From Candidatus Pacearchaeota archaeon (GTDB lineage: Archaea > Nanobdellota > Nanobdellia > UBA10117 > JAFCGI01), in NCBI GenBank assembly GCA_017608235.1, contig JAFCGI010000004.1, positions 1 to 64,000 on the forward strand: 64,000 bases of DNA, read 5' to 3'. The notes beneath the pieces were generated by a model. That model was not told where the DNA came from. It ran no database searches and was given only the letters and a program-made list of their open reading frames with translations. Position numbers and translations under genes: made by a program. Numbering within the stretch: the stretch's first letter is position 1; each line of letters begins with the position of its first letter. Below are positions 26,128 through 36,646 of the stretch, one piece after another.

Positions 26128-29100
26128 TTATGCCTTTACAGCATATAAGGTCACATTACCTCTATATTCTTGCGATATTATGTTCAAAGGAGAGTAAAGT
26201 TTGAAGTAAATATCTTCTACATAATTCTTTGCAGTATTCCCTGCTACTAACTGTTCTGAATAAGCTAGATTATTAGAACTCGAGAAATTTGAATCTAATG
26301 CCCACAATATATTTGATACATTAATAACATAACTTGAATTTGTCTGTCCAGCCATATCTAATCCAGAGATAGTTATGTTTTCATACACATTTCCATCATT
26401 CTCAACTTGCAAAGGCCATCCTTGTAGTGATGTGGCATTCACAGTATCTCCAGCATATATTGATGTAAAGTTAATTGGAATATTATATAATACTAATGAA
26501 ATAACTTCTGAGATACTAAAATTACTAGTCATCGAATCTGCATAGTTTCCAGAAGTGTCATTAGCATATACAGTATAATTATATATGCCTGCATAAAACA
26601 TTGAAGTATTTAATCCACTATATAACCATATGCCACTAGTATTTGTTCCAGAGGCAAGATTCATACTATAATTATTTCCTTCTATTCTTATCCATACTGA
26701 ATCCACAGAAACATCATCTGTTATATTTGCAGTAAAATTAATCACAAATCCAGGAGTTACTGGATCTGGAGTATCATTTATCCAATGAATTACTGGATTT
26801 ACATTATCTGCCAAACTAATATAAACCCATAAAATTTCAGATATTCCAAGATTTCCTGCAGCATCATATGCATACACAAAGAAAGTATAATTCCCCTCGC
26901 TTAGATTTGTTTCATTAAAATAAAAATTAGTTCCTGCACCAGACATGGTTTCATTAGTACCATTCCAATTTAAAATCACCTGGGATGCTTGCTCATTAAT
27001 TGTTATATTAATAAATGCATAACTTAAATTAATAGTTTCATTATTTGGTGTTGGGTCTACAAATGTTATTTCTGGAGGGGTATTATCTATAGTAAAATTA
27101 CCAATAGAATATTCATTACAAAATAGCTCTGCAGTCTCATTCTCACATACCTCAACTTTTAGCCTGTATATCCCATCAGCTACAATACTACTATTAAATA
27201 TACTAGCTTCTGTGCCTTTTGGAATATTGGCTTCTATTGTTTGATTAAAGCTACCATCAGAGTTTAACAAACTAACATTGTATACAAAAATATCTCCTTG
27301 TGGATCTTGTGAAGGCAGCCAAGTAATAGTAAATATACCTCTTTTTACAAAGCCATCTAAAGGATTAGTTATGATTGGTTTGCTAGGTCTATCATTCCCA
27401 GAAGTTGTCCAACATTGTTCATATACTGAACTAGTAGCATCTATACTATTTGTTGCATTAGCCCATATATAAAATTGAAAGCAACTTGTATTTTCATATA
27501 GCCAATTAAGATTAGTATTATCTGTATAATTTCCAGTTGGAAGCCAGGTAGTTCCATTATTAGTGCTATAAAGAGTATGATTTTCTTTTGGATCTATCAT
27601 CTCATATTGGGTCATAGAATAATAATTAGAAGAGTTTGCTTCTCCATGTTGCATAAATACTACTGATGCATTTTTTAGAGAACCAATACTATTAAGGACA
27701 TCTTGGCCAAATATAATTCTCCATTTTGTTGGATCACTCATATCATCTTTAGTTACTCCATCCAAAAGTATACAATTTGTATCATTCATAACATTTCCAG
27801 AAACATAACTAGAATTACAAATATGAACTTGCAATGGCTTTGTTGCTGTAGCTGACTGATTGCCTCTAAAGTCTAAAGTATAGAAGCTAGCATCATCAGG
27901 TATCCATCCTTCTAATTTTTGCATTCTCCAATTACTAGCATATATTTTTCCTGAATCTCCTTCTTGATCACTAAATCTTGCAGAAGTTGCATTAAAAGGA
28001 TAATTCTTCCATACTGGCTTATAATGCTCATCTATCTGAAAATTTATCCGCTGATGATCAGTAGTATTAACAACATAGCTCCATATAATACCATCCCCAG
28101 CAAAACTACTTGCACTCATTGTTTGGCTATCTTGATTTTCTCTTGCTTCAAGCCACTCATAACAAGTCTGGTCTTGTTTATTTCCTATAGTACCTACACT
28201 ACTTCCAAATGCATCACAAGTATCTGCAGTACTTCCATTTGTAGTTCTAAAGTATAATATCTTATTATCTATTTCAGTATCATGAGGAACAGATATATTA
28301 GCATAAAGATAGAACTTTTCTATTTGTTCTGCAGTTGTCCTGTTTAAATATGTTGTATTAGCTGTACTATTAATCCACCCAAGCAGACTCAAATCATCTA
28401 TTTCTGGACCAATAAATACTCCTTGAAGCAATACACTGTCTATATCGCAATATTCATTATGCCTATTACTTAAGCAGCGGAATCTTATTTTAAAATCAGG
28501 ATTGTTTTCAGCATCAGCTGAAAGACTAAAATTATAAAGAGTATAAGGGCCTACCTTTCGCTGTTGAAGCAGATTAATCCAGTCTGTGCCATTATACCAA
28601 TCAGCAGCAACATATTCTCCAGTATCCAGTGCATGAGTTCTTGCATAAAATGCTAGTGTTATGTTTTCATATCCTTCTGTGCTTATATTTGTTTCAATAA
28701 TACTTTCATTTCCTGTATCACTTGCCCTGATATGATATTTTCCTGCCCTAGGTCCAGTATCTGAAATATTCCAAGGACTACCAGCTCCCGTATTATTCCA
28801 ATTATTTGTCTCTATGCTTCCAGACTCAAAGCCATCAAAAAATATTCCCTCTGCTTCTATAATATGAGGATCAGTTGCATTAAGTAATATAGCATAGTCC
28901 TCTCCAGGCTGTATGGCTTTCCACATAACATAACTTCCATTACAAACATGATTATAAAAGTCATATTCTGTACATTTAAGCAATACATTTCCTTGGGCAA
29001 CAGTTGATATGTTAATAGCACTAAATGATATATTTGGAGGCACTACTGCATACCATTTCTTTATGTCTCCCCCAAAAATTTCAGGAACACTTACATTTAT

Positions 29101-32100
29101 ATCTCCAGGATGATAATCTAGCAAAAGATTATTTTCAACATTACATTTATCTGGTAGAGGGCTAATATTATAAATCTCCAGTTTTTGTAATGTATAATTT
29201 AATATATTAAGATCAACATCATACTGCTTTCCAAATTCTACTGTGAAATCTATATCTTCATTGTCTTCATGAATAATTGAATGATTATAAACTATATAAG
29301 CATCACAAGTCACAGGTGCTGCCCCTGAACTGCCACAATTATGTAAAGATATATTCATACTAGCTGGAGCTAAGACTTCAAGAATATCATACTTATTAAG
29401 TCCAGCTGTAATATCTGTAAGGTTTAAGGTATAATTTCCTAAAGTAGAACTTGCTGTCCAAGTATCAGTTACTATGCCTTCAGAATCACTTGTCATATTC
29501 TTTGGATATCCAGATATAGAAGAACCATTATATATTAAATCAATTGTTGCGTTTGCATTAGGAGTTATGCTCTCTCCTAGTGTTACAAGATTCGCAGATG
29601 GTGATAAATAATTAGAGCTGAGAGTTAAGAAAAGATTATCAGTTACATTGAAATTTGCAGTTGCATTATTAGCAGGCTCTAACTCTGCTTTAGCTAAGAC
29701 ACTATATAAACCTAAAGGTTGATTTTTTTCAAGCTCAAATGTATAATTAAAAGATCCATTTTGATCTGCAGTTACGAAAACAGGAAATCCAGAAATATTA
29801 GATCCATTAAATAATACAGTTAAGTTTAGTTCTGTTTCATTTCCCCAAGCTGACCCAGCTATAAGTACACTAGTCCCCTGTGGATATAAGGTTTGATTTG
29901 TTGTTATAGCTGATCCTATCACCTGCAAAATAGTTACATCAATTTCTTGGGTAGAATCTTGTATTCTAGTATCATTCAAAAGTTCTGCTTCTGCAAAAAA
30001 ATGATAAGTTGAATTTACTTCACCTGTTGCATTTACCCAAAATGTTATAAGTTGAGACTGAGCATCTGATAAGTTTATTGTAATTGGGTTGCTTGTTTTA
30101 TTTGTCCAGAAAGGCAAAGTTCCAGGTATAGCAGAGATTATACCCTTAGTTGAAGTATTCTTCCAGCTTATATAAAGTTTAGGTGCAAGAGATGGATCTT
30201 CATGATAATCTATAATATGTTCTGCACTACCATCTGCATCATCTACCCCCCAAATTGCAAAACTAATAAAGTTGCTTGGCTGCCAATCTTCTTTGTCAAC
30301 TATATATTGCATTAATTGAGAGATATCTGGAGTATTGCTCCATTGGTTTACTGGAAGCCCGTCTTCAGGTATTTCCCAATCTATTGTAGTGCTCCAATAA
30401 TCTCTATTATAAATATTGCTTGTTGCTCCAGTAAATGCACTGGTATTAGCAATATCCTCAACACTAACAACTACATTATATTCATCATCTCCTCCCCAAT
30501 GATCTTGAGAGTATAAAGAAAGATACGCTGATTCTATGGTTGCTCCCTTTGGAAGAGGCAATGAAAATTGATATCCTGCTCTATCTTGCCAATCAGAATC
30601 TCCAAAATAACAAGTATCTAAGCTTCCATCTGAACCATCATCCCAAGCATCTCTATTGTTAGCAGAAATCTGAAATGTACTATTTATGGTTTCTAAAGGA
30701 TCTAAAGTTACATTCACTAAGCCACAGTCTGAACCCTGGCAAGAAATATTTACTGTAAATTCATTAAATTGATTTTGTGTAAAGTTTGTATCTTCTTGAG
30801 GAGCCATTAAAGATATTTGAAGCGAAGCATTTGCTAAAGGACCTAAACATTCCCCATTCCATTCTGTTCCATTAACATTATATGTTCTAAAGGCTCCTTT
30901 ATTTGAAGAATTTGTATATGCTATAATAAAATTTCCAGGGCAGAGCTCATTACCAGTGATTAGATCATGAGCAGCAATATCTATTAACCTATATGCTTCA
31001 TCTGGATTTACTTCTGCTGAAAATGGAGCAGTTATTTCATTTCCTTGACTATCATAGATTGCTGCATATATTGGATCTAACTCCTGTTGTTTATACCATG
31101 CTACAACAAAATAATCTTCGCTTGCTGAAGAATTTGGCCTTACTGCAGAAATAGCAACCCTTGAAATTGTTCCTGCATTTTCATCAATGTCTGTTGGAGC
31201 AAGAATCTCATTATTATCTAAGTCTCTTATTGCAAGAGTTATATCATCCTGATCAGAATCATACCAAACCATTGCAAACATATTATTACCTATATTTGCA
31301 ACTGCAACATGTGCATCATTTCCTACTTTAGTATCTATATCTTGTTCTGATAGCAATATAGTTCCTTGATCATCTAAAATTGCATAAGAAGCATCATTAC
31401 TTTTGTCATCAAACCAGAAATATACAAAACGTGTGCTGTTTAACCCTGAACACTCCACAAGATTTGCATGAGTAGATTGTGGTTTTATATTATTATCAAC
31501 TCTGCTTTCCCCTACAGTCTCTGTACCTTGGTTGTTATATATTTTAAAGTCAGCATCGTCATCATCATCGTTTGCATAGCAGACTACAAAATTATTCCCA
31601 AGCCCAGCTACAGAAACATCTGCATTTGTTTTTATGTTTGTATCTACATCTGTAGGGGATAAAATTTGATTACCTTGGATATCATAAATTGCTCTAGTAA
31701 CATCATTGCTAGGATCATCTATCCATGATATTGCAAAATGAGTTGAGTTAATCATCGAAACTGAAACTCTTGCATTTTGATTATTTGAGGTATCTACATC
31801 AATAGTATCAACAATTACAGAACCATTTGTATTCATTATCTTAAATGAAGTATCTTTATCATCCTTATCTATCCATGCTATTACAAACTGCTCATCATTT
31901 ATTGGTGCAAGAGCAACATCTATAGCTTCACCTTCAGCAAATCCAGGATCTTCTGGAGTTATTGTAAAATTATATTCCTGACCTGGAATCAAAGTTAGAT
32001 TTTCTATTAATTTCCAGTCTCCATAACATTTTTGCTTTGCAAAATCCCAATCTTTACATTTATATAATTTAGTTCCAGTTGCATTTATCTTTAAGGTTGC

Positions 32101-32904
32101 ATTTTCAAAATCTATTGATGTAGGATCAATGCTGTATGTATTAGAAAATCCTCTTTCACTAGTGTTTGGCTCATAATAAATATCTCCCATAGATCTCAGC
32201 CCATTTATTTTTATTTCCTTAATATCTGTTTCTGATATTATAGAGATTAAAACCGAATCCTCAGTCTCAGTTATATTATATTCCTGTAAGTAGTCTTCTT
32301 TATCTAAAAGATAAACTGAATTTCCTGCTTCCAAAAATCCAGGATCCTCTGGAGTCAAGGTAAAATTATAATCTTCTCCCGGTTTTAAATTACGAATCTT
32401 TTTCCATCTTCCATTACATTCTTGAGTTCCAAAATCCCACTCAGTACACTTAAATAAGCGGTTACCTTCTGCTTTTACAGTTACTTGTGCTTCTTCAAAA
32501 TTCAAACTTGTAGGATCTATAGCATAAGACTGAACAGTTTCTATCGAAGCTTTAACTTTAGGAGTATCAAGTCCAAGATCTATTATTTCTTGTGCAGAAG
32601 AGTTTTCTATTTCTAAATTAGAAATAGTTATTTCTTTAATAGGATTGTTTTTTGGAATAATTATTACATCATAATTTCCTGCAGATACTGTTTTATTTTT
32701 ATTATCTAAGAGATCTATTGTTTCTAGTGTATTTGTTTCTAAGTCTCTCAAAATAATTCTTGCATCTATCATATTATTATTTGAATCTCTAATTCCAGGT
32801 TCTTTTACAAAAGGAACTTCTTCTGTAGGTATTAATGAAGAAAATATTGGAAACAATACTATAAGAAGCAAAACTACAAAGAACAAATTAGTGGTTCTTT
32901 TCAC
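26128..32904 (-). CDS. Giant secreted surface protein (about 2,260 residues)
   Basis: The largest gene in the window. The GTG at 32904 is preferred because it opens MKRTTNLFFVVLLLIVLFPIF, a textbook signal sequence; the frame stays open upstream to a TTG at 33006. Visible modules: two copies of an IDPTSxxFExA...KCxxWDFxxQxCxGxWK unit near the N-terminus, and about seven propeller-like repeats of about 46 residues (FVIAWIDKDDKD, FVVCYANDDDDD, FAMVWYDSDQDD), possibly Ca-binding. Jelly-roll/carbohydrate-binding-like, CARDB-like and Ig-like domains follow, then a C-terminal domain shared with the 292-residue neighbour. NxS/T sites are abundant. Adhesin or host-contact protein is likely. Confidence 0.85.
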   Translation of the reverse strand: MKRTTNLFFVVLLLIVLFPIFSSLIPTEEVPFVKEPGIRDSNNNMIDARIILRDLETNTLETIDLLDNKNKTVSAGNYDVIIIPKNNPIKEITISNLEIENSSAQEIIDLGLDTPKVKASIETVQSYAIDPTSLNFEEAQVTVKAEGNRLFKCTEWDFGTQECNGRWKKIRNLKPGEDYNFTLTPEDPGFLEAGNSVYLLDKEDYLQEYNITETEDSVLISIISETDIKEIKINGLRSMGDIYYEPNTSERGFSNTYSIDPTSIDFENATLKINATGTKLYKCKDWDFAKQKCYGDWKLIENLTLIPGQEYNFTITPEDPGFAEGEAIDVALAPINDEQFVIAWIDKDDKDTSFKIMNTNGSVIVDTIDVDTSNNQNARVSVSMINSTHFAISWIDDPSNDVTRAIYDIQGNQILSPTDVDTNIKTNADVSVAGLGNNFVVCYANDDDDDADFKIYNNQGTETVGESRVDNNIKPQSTHANLVECSGLNSTRFVYFWFDDKSNDASYAILDDQGTILLSEQDIDTKVGNDAHVAVANIGNNMFAMVWYDSDQDDITLAIRDLDNNEILAPTDIDENAGTISRVAISAVRPNSSASEDYFVVAWYKQQELDPIYAAIYDSQGNEITAPFSAEVNPDEAYRLIDIAAHDLITGNELCPGNFIIAYTNSSNKGAFRTYNVNGTEWNGECLGPLANASLQISLMAPQEDTNFTQNQFNEFTVNISCQGSDCGLVNVTLDPLETINSTFQISANNRDAWDDGSDGSLDTCYFGDSDWQDRAGYQFSLPLPKGATIESAYLSLYSQDHWGGDDEYNVVVSVEDIANTSAFTGATSNIYNRDYWSTTIDWEIPEDGLPVNQWSNTPDISQLMQYIVDKEDWQPSNFISFAIWGVDDADGSAEHIIDYHEDPSLAPKLYISWKNTSTKGIISAIPGTLPFWTNKTSNPITINLSDAQSQLITFWVNATGEVNSTYHFFAEAELLNDTRIQDSTQEIDVTILQVIGSAITTNQTLYPQGTSVLIAGSAWGNETELNLTVLFNGSNISGFPVFVTADQNGSFNYTFELEKNQPLGLYSVLAKAELEPANNATANFNVTDNLFLTLSSNYLSPSANLVTLGESITPNANATIDLIYNGSSISGYPKNMTSDSEGIVTDTWTASSTLGNYTLNLTDITAGLNKYDILEVLAPASMNISLHNCGSSGAAPVTCDAYIVYNHSIIHEDNEDIDFTVEFGKQYDVDLNILNYTLQKLEIYNISPLPDKCNVENNLLLDYHPGDINVSVPEIFGGDIKKWYAVVPPNISFSAINISTVAQGNVLLKCTEYDFYNHVCNGSYVMWKAIQPGEDYAILLNATDPHIIEAEGIFFDGFESGSIETNNWNNTGAGSPWNISDTGPRAGKYHIRASDTGNESIIETNISTEGYENITLAFYARTHALDTGEYVAADWYNGTDWINLLQQRKVGPYTLYNFSLSADAENNPDFKIRFRCLSNRHNEYCDIDSVLLQGVFIGPEIDDLSLLGWINSTANTTYLNRTTAEQIEKFYLYANISVPHDTEIDNKILYFRTTNGSTADTCDAFGSSVGTIGNKQDQTCYEWLEARENQDSQTMSASSFAGDGIIWSYVVNTTDHQRINFQIDEHYKPVWKNYPFNATSARFSDQEGDSGKIYASNWRMQKLEGWIPDDASFYTLDFRGNQSATATKPLQVHICNSSYVSGNVMNDTNCILLDGVTKDDMSDPTKWRIIFGQDVLNSIGSLKNASVVFMQHGEANSSNYYSMTQYEMIDPKENHTLYSTNNGTTWLPTGNYTDNTNLNWLYENTSCFQFYIWANATNSIDATSSVYEQCWTTSGNDRPSKPIITNPLDGFVKRGIFTITWLPSQDPQGDIFVYNVSLLNSDGSFNQTIEANIPKGTEASIFNSSIVADGIYRLKVEVCENETAELFCNEYSIGNFTIDNTPPEITFVDPTPNNETINLSYAFINITINEQASQVILNWNGTNETMSGAGTNFYFNETNLSEGNYTFFVYAYDAAGNLGISEILWVYISLADNVNPVIHWINDTPDPVTPGFVINFTANITDDVSVDSVWIRIEGNNYSMNLASGTNTSGIWLYSGLNTSMFYAGIYNYTVYANDTSGNYADSMTSNFSISEVISLVLYNIPINFTSIYAGDTVNATSLQGWPLQVENDGNVYENITISGLDMAGQTNSSYVINVSNILWALDSNFSSSNNLAYSEQLVAGNTAKNYVEDIYFKLYSPLNIISQEYRGNVTLYAVKA

Positions 32905-33198
32905 TAGGAGAGGTGCATTTCTTTTATTGTATTCCAAGTAAATAAATTTGAAAAGCAGCAAAAATTTTTTGAAATAACTAATATAAATAAATTTAAAGAA
33001 CATCAAAATTATCTTAACTATCGTTCTCTTCTGATAACTACCTCTACTTTTGCTAGCTCCAGATGGAGCTGTAGCTATTTCTTTCAGTTTCTACACCTCA
33101 TTGAAAAGCTAGATAGCACTTTTACTTGTGCTAATAATTTTGTGGTCCAATGCGCGGTTTCTAGCCAAGGTTATTATTATTATATTAGTATATAAATA

Positions 33199-33291
33199 TT
33201 TATTGTATTCAGATAGATATTGTCAAAGATTTATTGTGTTTAGATAAATATCGTCAAAGATTTATTGTGTTCAGATAGATACTATGAAAGA
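33199..33291 (+). repeat. 31-bp tandem repeat, three copies
   Basis: Imperfect units at 33199-33229, 33230-33260 and 33261-33291, each starting tttattgt and ending near caaaga or gaaaga. They lie in the 324-nt spacer between the giant surface-protein gene and ndk, immediately upstream of the ndk TATA box. The rest of this spacer is AT-rich with no convincing gene. Confidence 0.85.
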
Positions 33292-33294
33292 GAT

Positions 33295-33307
33295 AAATTT
33301 TTATAAT
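33295..33307 (+). promoter_or_regulatory. TATA box for ndk
   Basis: aaatttttataat ends 24 nt before the ATG at 33331. Initiation about 26 nt downstream of its centre would fall at or just before the start codon, consistent with a leaderless or near-leaderless transcript. Confidence 0.55.
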
Positions 33308-33330
33308 TCTAAATTTTTTGAGCACATAAA

Positions 33331-33810
33331 ATGATACAAAAAACATTAGTGTTAATTAAACCAGATGCTGTTAAGAGAGCATTAGTAGGAGATTGCATAA
33401 AGAGATTTGAAAACGCAGGACTAAAAATTATTGGCATGAAAATGAAATGGGTAAATAAGGATTTTGCTAGAAAACATTATTCAGCACATATTGAAAAACC
33501 ATTTTTCAAGAGTCTCTCAGAATATATTACCTTAGGACCAGTAGTTGCTATAGTGTTAGAAGGTATAGAATCTATAGAACTCGTAAGAAAAATAGTAGGA
33601 CATACAGAACCCAAACAAGCACATCCTGGAACAATAAGGGGAGATTATGCACATCATACTATTGCATATACTGATAAAACTGGAAAATCCATAATGAATT
33701 TAATTCATGCTTCCGGAACTGCTGAAGAAGCAGAACAAGAAATAAAACTTTGGTTTACTAAAGAAGAAATTCATGACTACAAAAGATCAGATCATGATTT
33801 TGTACTATAA
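33331..33810 (+). CDS. ndk: Nucleoside diphosphate kinase
   Basis: A 159-residue enzyme transferring the gamma phosphate between nucleoside triphosphates and diphosphates through a phosphohistidine. Seen: TLVLIKPDAVKR at the N-terminus, the HPGTIRGDYA block, and the active-site histidine in NLIHASGTAEEAEQEI. Length matches the family. The dUTPase gene follows 6 nt later, so two nucleotide-pool enzymes form an operon. Confidence 0.97.
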   Translation: MIQKTLVLIKPDAVKRALVGDCIKRFENAGLKIIGMKMKWVNKDFARKHYSAHIEKPFFKSLSEYITLGPVVAIVLEGIESIELVRKIVGHTEPKQAHPGTIRGDYAHHTIAYTDKTGKSIMNLIHASGTAEEAEQEIKLWFTKEEIHDYKRSDHDFVL

Positions 33811-33816
33811 AATAAA

Positions 33817-34263
33817 ATGCCTGTTCTGAAAATAAAAAAAGAATCAGATTGTAAAGACTTACCTACTCCAAGCTATCAAACTTCTGGATCTGCTGGATTT
33901 GACCTTTATGCTGCCATAAATGGAGCTATAATGATAGACTCTGGAGAACACAGATTAATATCTTCTGGACTGAGAATGCAAATTCCTCCTGGCTATGAAA
34001 TACAGATCCGTCCTCGATCTGGACTTGCTAATAAATATGGACTGTCTATAGTTAACAGTCCTGGAACTATTGACTCAGATTATAGAGGTGTTATAGGAAT
34101 TATACTAATAAATCATGGTTCTCGCCCTATAGAAATCAAACGCGGAGATCGAATCGCTCAAGCAGTCTTAAAGAAAGTTGAAATCGCAAAAATAGAAGAA
34201 TCTGAATTAGATGATACTGAAAGATCTGATTCTGGATTTGGATCCACAGATAATAACCAATAA
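33817..34263 (+). CDS. dut: dUTP diphosphatase (trimeric dUTPase family)
   Basis: A 148-residue protein with the five dUTPase motifs in order: SAGFDLYA, RPRSGLA, the uracil-binding hairpin SPGTIDSDYRGVIG, RGDRIAQAVL, and a C-terminal motif V-like ERSDSGFGST that closes over the active site. It hydrolyses dUTP to dUMP, preventing uracil incorporation. Motif III includes the catalytic Asp within TIDSDY. It could also be a dCTP deaminase relative, but SGFGST favours dUTPase. Co-transcribed with ndk. Confidence 0.96.
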   Translation: MPVLKIKKESDCKDLPTPSYQTSGSAGFDLYAAINGAIMIDSGEHRLISSGLRMQIPPGYEIQIRPRSGLANKYGLSIVNSPGTIDSDYRGVIGIILINHGSRPIEIKRGDRIAQAVLKKVEIAKIEESELDDTERSDSGFGSTDNNQ

Positions 34264-34324
34264 ATAATAATGAATGGACAATAACCAATACTAATAATCA
34301 ATAGATAATAACCAATAATTAAAT

Positions 34325-34708
34325 TTAAAAATAAATTCTCCAAGCTATAATTATTCCAACTAATACAGTAACAGATGCTAACATTAATGGATACTTAACA
34401 AGCTTATGATTCCAATTTTTTTCCTTCATAAATTTTACTAAGAAGGATAAAGATGTTGTTGAAAGAAAAATTAACAACAATAAGCCCCAATACCATTCAA
34501 AGCTGGATAGGAATGAAACTGCTCCATCTTGAAGCATATTACTTACAAAAAAGAAAGCCAATGCAACACCCAAAGTCAAGATCATAAATTGATCTTCTTT
34601 TCTAAAATTATGCTTAGATCTTATGTCTACAAAATATAACATTGCCCCTACAAATAAAAAATCTATAAATGCATAATTCAGATTCGCTAAAAAAGTCATA
34701 AACTCCAT
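34325..34708 (-). CDS. Four-helix integral membrane protein
   Basis: About 127 residues from the ATG at 34708 (MEFMTFLANLNYAF); an upstream start at 34726 is also in frame. Four hydrophobic segments occur at roughly residues 10-30, 38-60, 66-86 and 100-122. No catalytic motif is visible. It converges with dut across AT-rich sequence holding short imperfect repeats of gataataaccaata (about 34250-34320). Function unknown. Confidence 0.7.
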   Translation of the reverse strand: MEFMTFLANLNYAFIDFLFVGAMLYFVDIRSKHNFRKEDQFMILTLGVALAFFFVSNMLQDGAVSFLSSFEWYWGLLLLIFLSTTSLSFLVKFMKEKNWNHKLVKYPLMLASVTVLVGIIIAWRIYF

Positions 34709-34814
34709 ATTTTTATATTTGTGCAAAAGTTATTAATAAAAATATCGGAATATAAAACCTAGTTGAAATTGATAGAAGGAAGCATTTTTAAACAAAGTTT
34801 TCTAAGTCATTAGT

Positions 34815-36593
34815 ATGGTAGTCAGATCTCCAATCATAGCAGTCTTAGGCCATGTTGACCATGGTAAGACATCTGTACTTGACTTCATTAGAGGTACCGC
34901 TGTCGCTAGCAAGGAAGCTGGATTAATCACACAACATATTGGTGCTACCGAAGTTCCCCTAGACACTATAAAGAACATATGTGGAAACCTTCTTGATACT
35001 TTTAAGATTAAATTCACAATTCCTGGACTTTTATTCATAGATACTCCAGGTCATGAGGCATTTACAAATTTAAGAAAAAGGGGAGGAAGTATTGCAGATC
35101 TTGCAGTACTTGTTATCGATATAAACCAAGGTATTCAGCCACAAACTGCTGAAGCTATAAATATTCTAAAAACATTCAAAGTTCCATTTATTATTGCAGC
35201 TAATAAAATAGACATACTTAGCGGCTGGAAATCAGTATCTAAAATAGCAATACAAAATATAGAAAAACAATCACCAGAAACTAAGAAAACATTCGAAACT
35301 AAGTTCTATAATCTTTTAGCTCAACTATCTGAATATGGCTTTGATTCAGATCTTTACAATAGAATTGATGATTATAAGCAAAAGATAGCAATAATCCCAA
35401 CATCTGCTAAAACTGGAGAAGGTATTCCAGAACTCCTAGCAATGATCGCTGGGCTAACCCAAAAATTCTTAGGTAAAAGATTAGTTGCTGAACTCTCTAA
35501 AAATGCAAAAGGTACAATCCTTGAAATCAAGGAAGAAAAAGGTATGGGAACTACAGCAGATGTAATAATCTATGATGGAATCTTAAAGAAAAATGACACA
35601 ATAATTATTGGAGGAATCGATGAAGTAATAGAAACCAAAGTTCGCGCCCTATTAAAACCACTCCCGCTAGTAGAAATCAGGGAAAAAGGAGCAAAGTTCG
35701 AAAAAATAAATGAAGTGGCAGCTGCTACAGGAGTTAAAATCCTAGCTCCAGAATTAGATAGGACTATTGCTGGAAGTCCATTTAGATCTGCTAGAAACTC
35801 TAAAGAAATCAAAGAAGCAAAATCTCAAATCCTTGAAGAAATAGAAGAAGTTCTTATAGAAACCGAAGAAGAAGGCATAATAGTTAAAGCAGACACTCTA
35901 GGATCTTTAGAGGCTATTTCTAATTTATTCAAGGAAAAAGGCATCAAAATAAAATCTGCAAACATTGGTGACATAAATAAAAAAGACATCTCTGAAGCTA
36001 TAAGCAGTATGGCTAAAGACCAATTATATGGTTTTGTTCTTGGATTTAATGTTAATATAAATGAAGATATATCCAAGATAGCTAAAGATTCTAATGTTAA
36101 CGTAATCATAGATCAAGTTATCTATAAACTCATAGAAAAATATGAAGAAGCTCTTGAAAACAAGAAGAAAGAACTCGAGCTAAAAAGTCTAGAAGGCTTA
36201 GTCTGGCCTGCTAAAATAAGAATTATTCCCGGATATGTTTTTAGACAGAGCAATCCAGCTATTTTTGGCGTAGAAGTTCTCTCTGGAAAACTAACTCCTA
36301 AAGTAGAAATCATGAATTCTGAAGGAAAAAATATTGGAGAAATCAAAACTATTGAAGACTCTGGTGAAAAACTACAAGAACTAACTTCAGGACATCAAGC
36401 AGCAATCTCAGTTCCTGGTTTAACTCTTGGCAGACAAGCAAAAGAAGGTGATATTATTTATGTTGATATGCCAGAAGATAGCTTCAAACTAATGAAAACC
36501 ACAGCCAAGAAATTTTTAAGCAAGTCTGATATTGAACTCTTAAAAGAAATTGCAGAAATTAAACGTAAAGATAATGAAATTTGGGGACTTTAA
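34815..36593 (+). CDS. infB: Translation initiation factor IF-2 (aIF5B)
   Basis: A 592-residue GTPase of the archaeal/eukaryotic IF2/eIF5B type. G1 is GHVDHGKTS, with GLITQHIGATEV as switch I, DTPGHEAF as G3 and NKID as G4. Domains II-IV follow, ending in the archaeal form without the long bacterial N-terminus. It promotes subunit joining during initiation. There is no intein, although archaeal infB often carries one at the P-loop. A TATA-like catttttaaac lies about 27 nt before the ATG, indicating a leaderless message. Confidence 0.97.
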   Translation: MVVRSPIIAVLGHVDHGKTSVLDFIRGTAVASKEAGLITQHIGATEVPLDTIKNICGNLLDTFKIKFTIPGLLFIDTPGHEAFTNLRKRGGSIADLAVLVIDINQGIQPQTAEAINILKTFKVPFIIAANKIDILSGWKSVSKIAIQNIEKQSPETKKTFETKFYNLLAQLSEYGFDSDLYNRIDDYKQKIAIIPTSAKTGEGIPELLAMIAGLTQKFLGKRLVAELSKNAKGTILEIKEEKGMGTTADVIIYDGILKKNDTIIIGGIDEVIETKVRALLKPLPLVEIREKGAKFEKINEVAAATGVKILAPELDRTIAGSPFRSARNSKEIKEAKSQILEEIEEVLIETEEEGIIVKADTLGSLEAISNLFKEKGIKIKSANIGDINKKDISEAISSMAKDQLYGFVLGFNVNINEDISKIAKDSNVNVIIDQVIYKLIEKYEEALENKKKELELKSLEGLVWPAKIRIIPGYVFRQSNPAIFGVEVLSGKLTPKVEIMNSEGKNIGEIKTIEDSGEKLQELTSGHQAAISVPGLTLGRQAKEGDIIYVDMPEDSFKLMKTTAKKFLSKSDIELLKEIAEIKRKDNEIWGL

Positions 36594-36646
36594 AGTTCAT
36601 CAGAAAACTTTTCTAAATCTTCTCAAATCCTAAATCTTCTCAAAAA

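Noticed and set aside
34815-36593. Intein in the IF-2 gene
   Set aside because: Archaeal infB often carries one at the P-loop, but here GHVDHGKTS is continuous and the length is normal.
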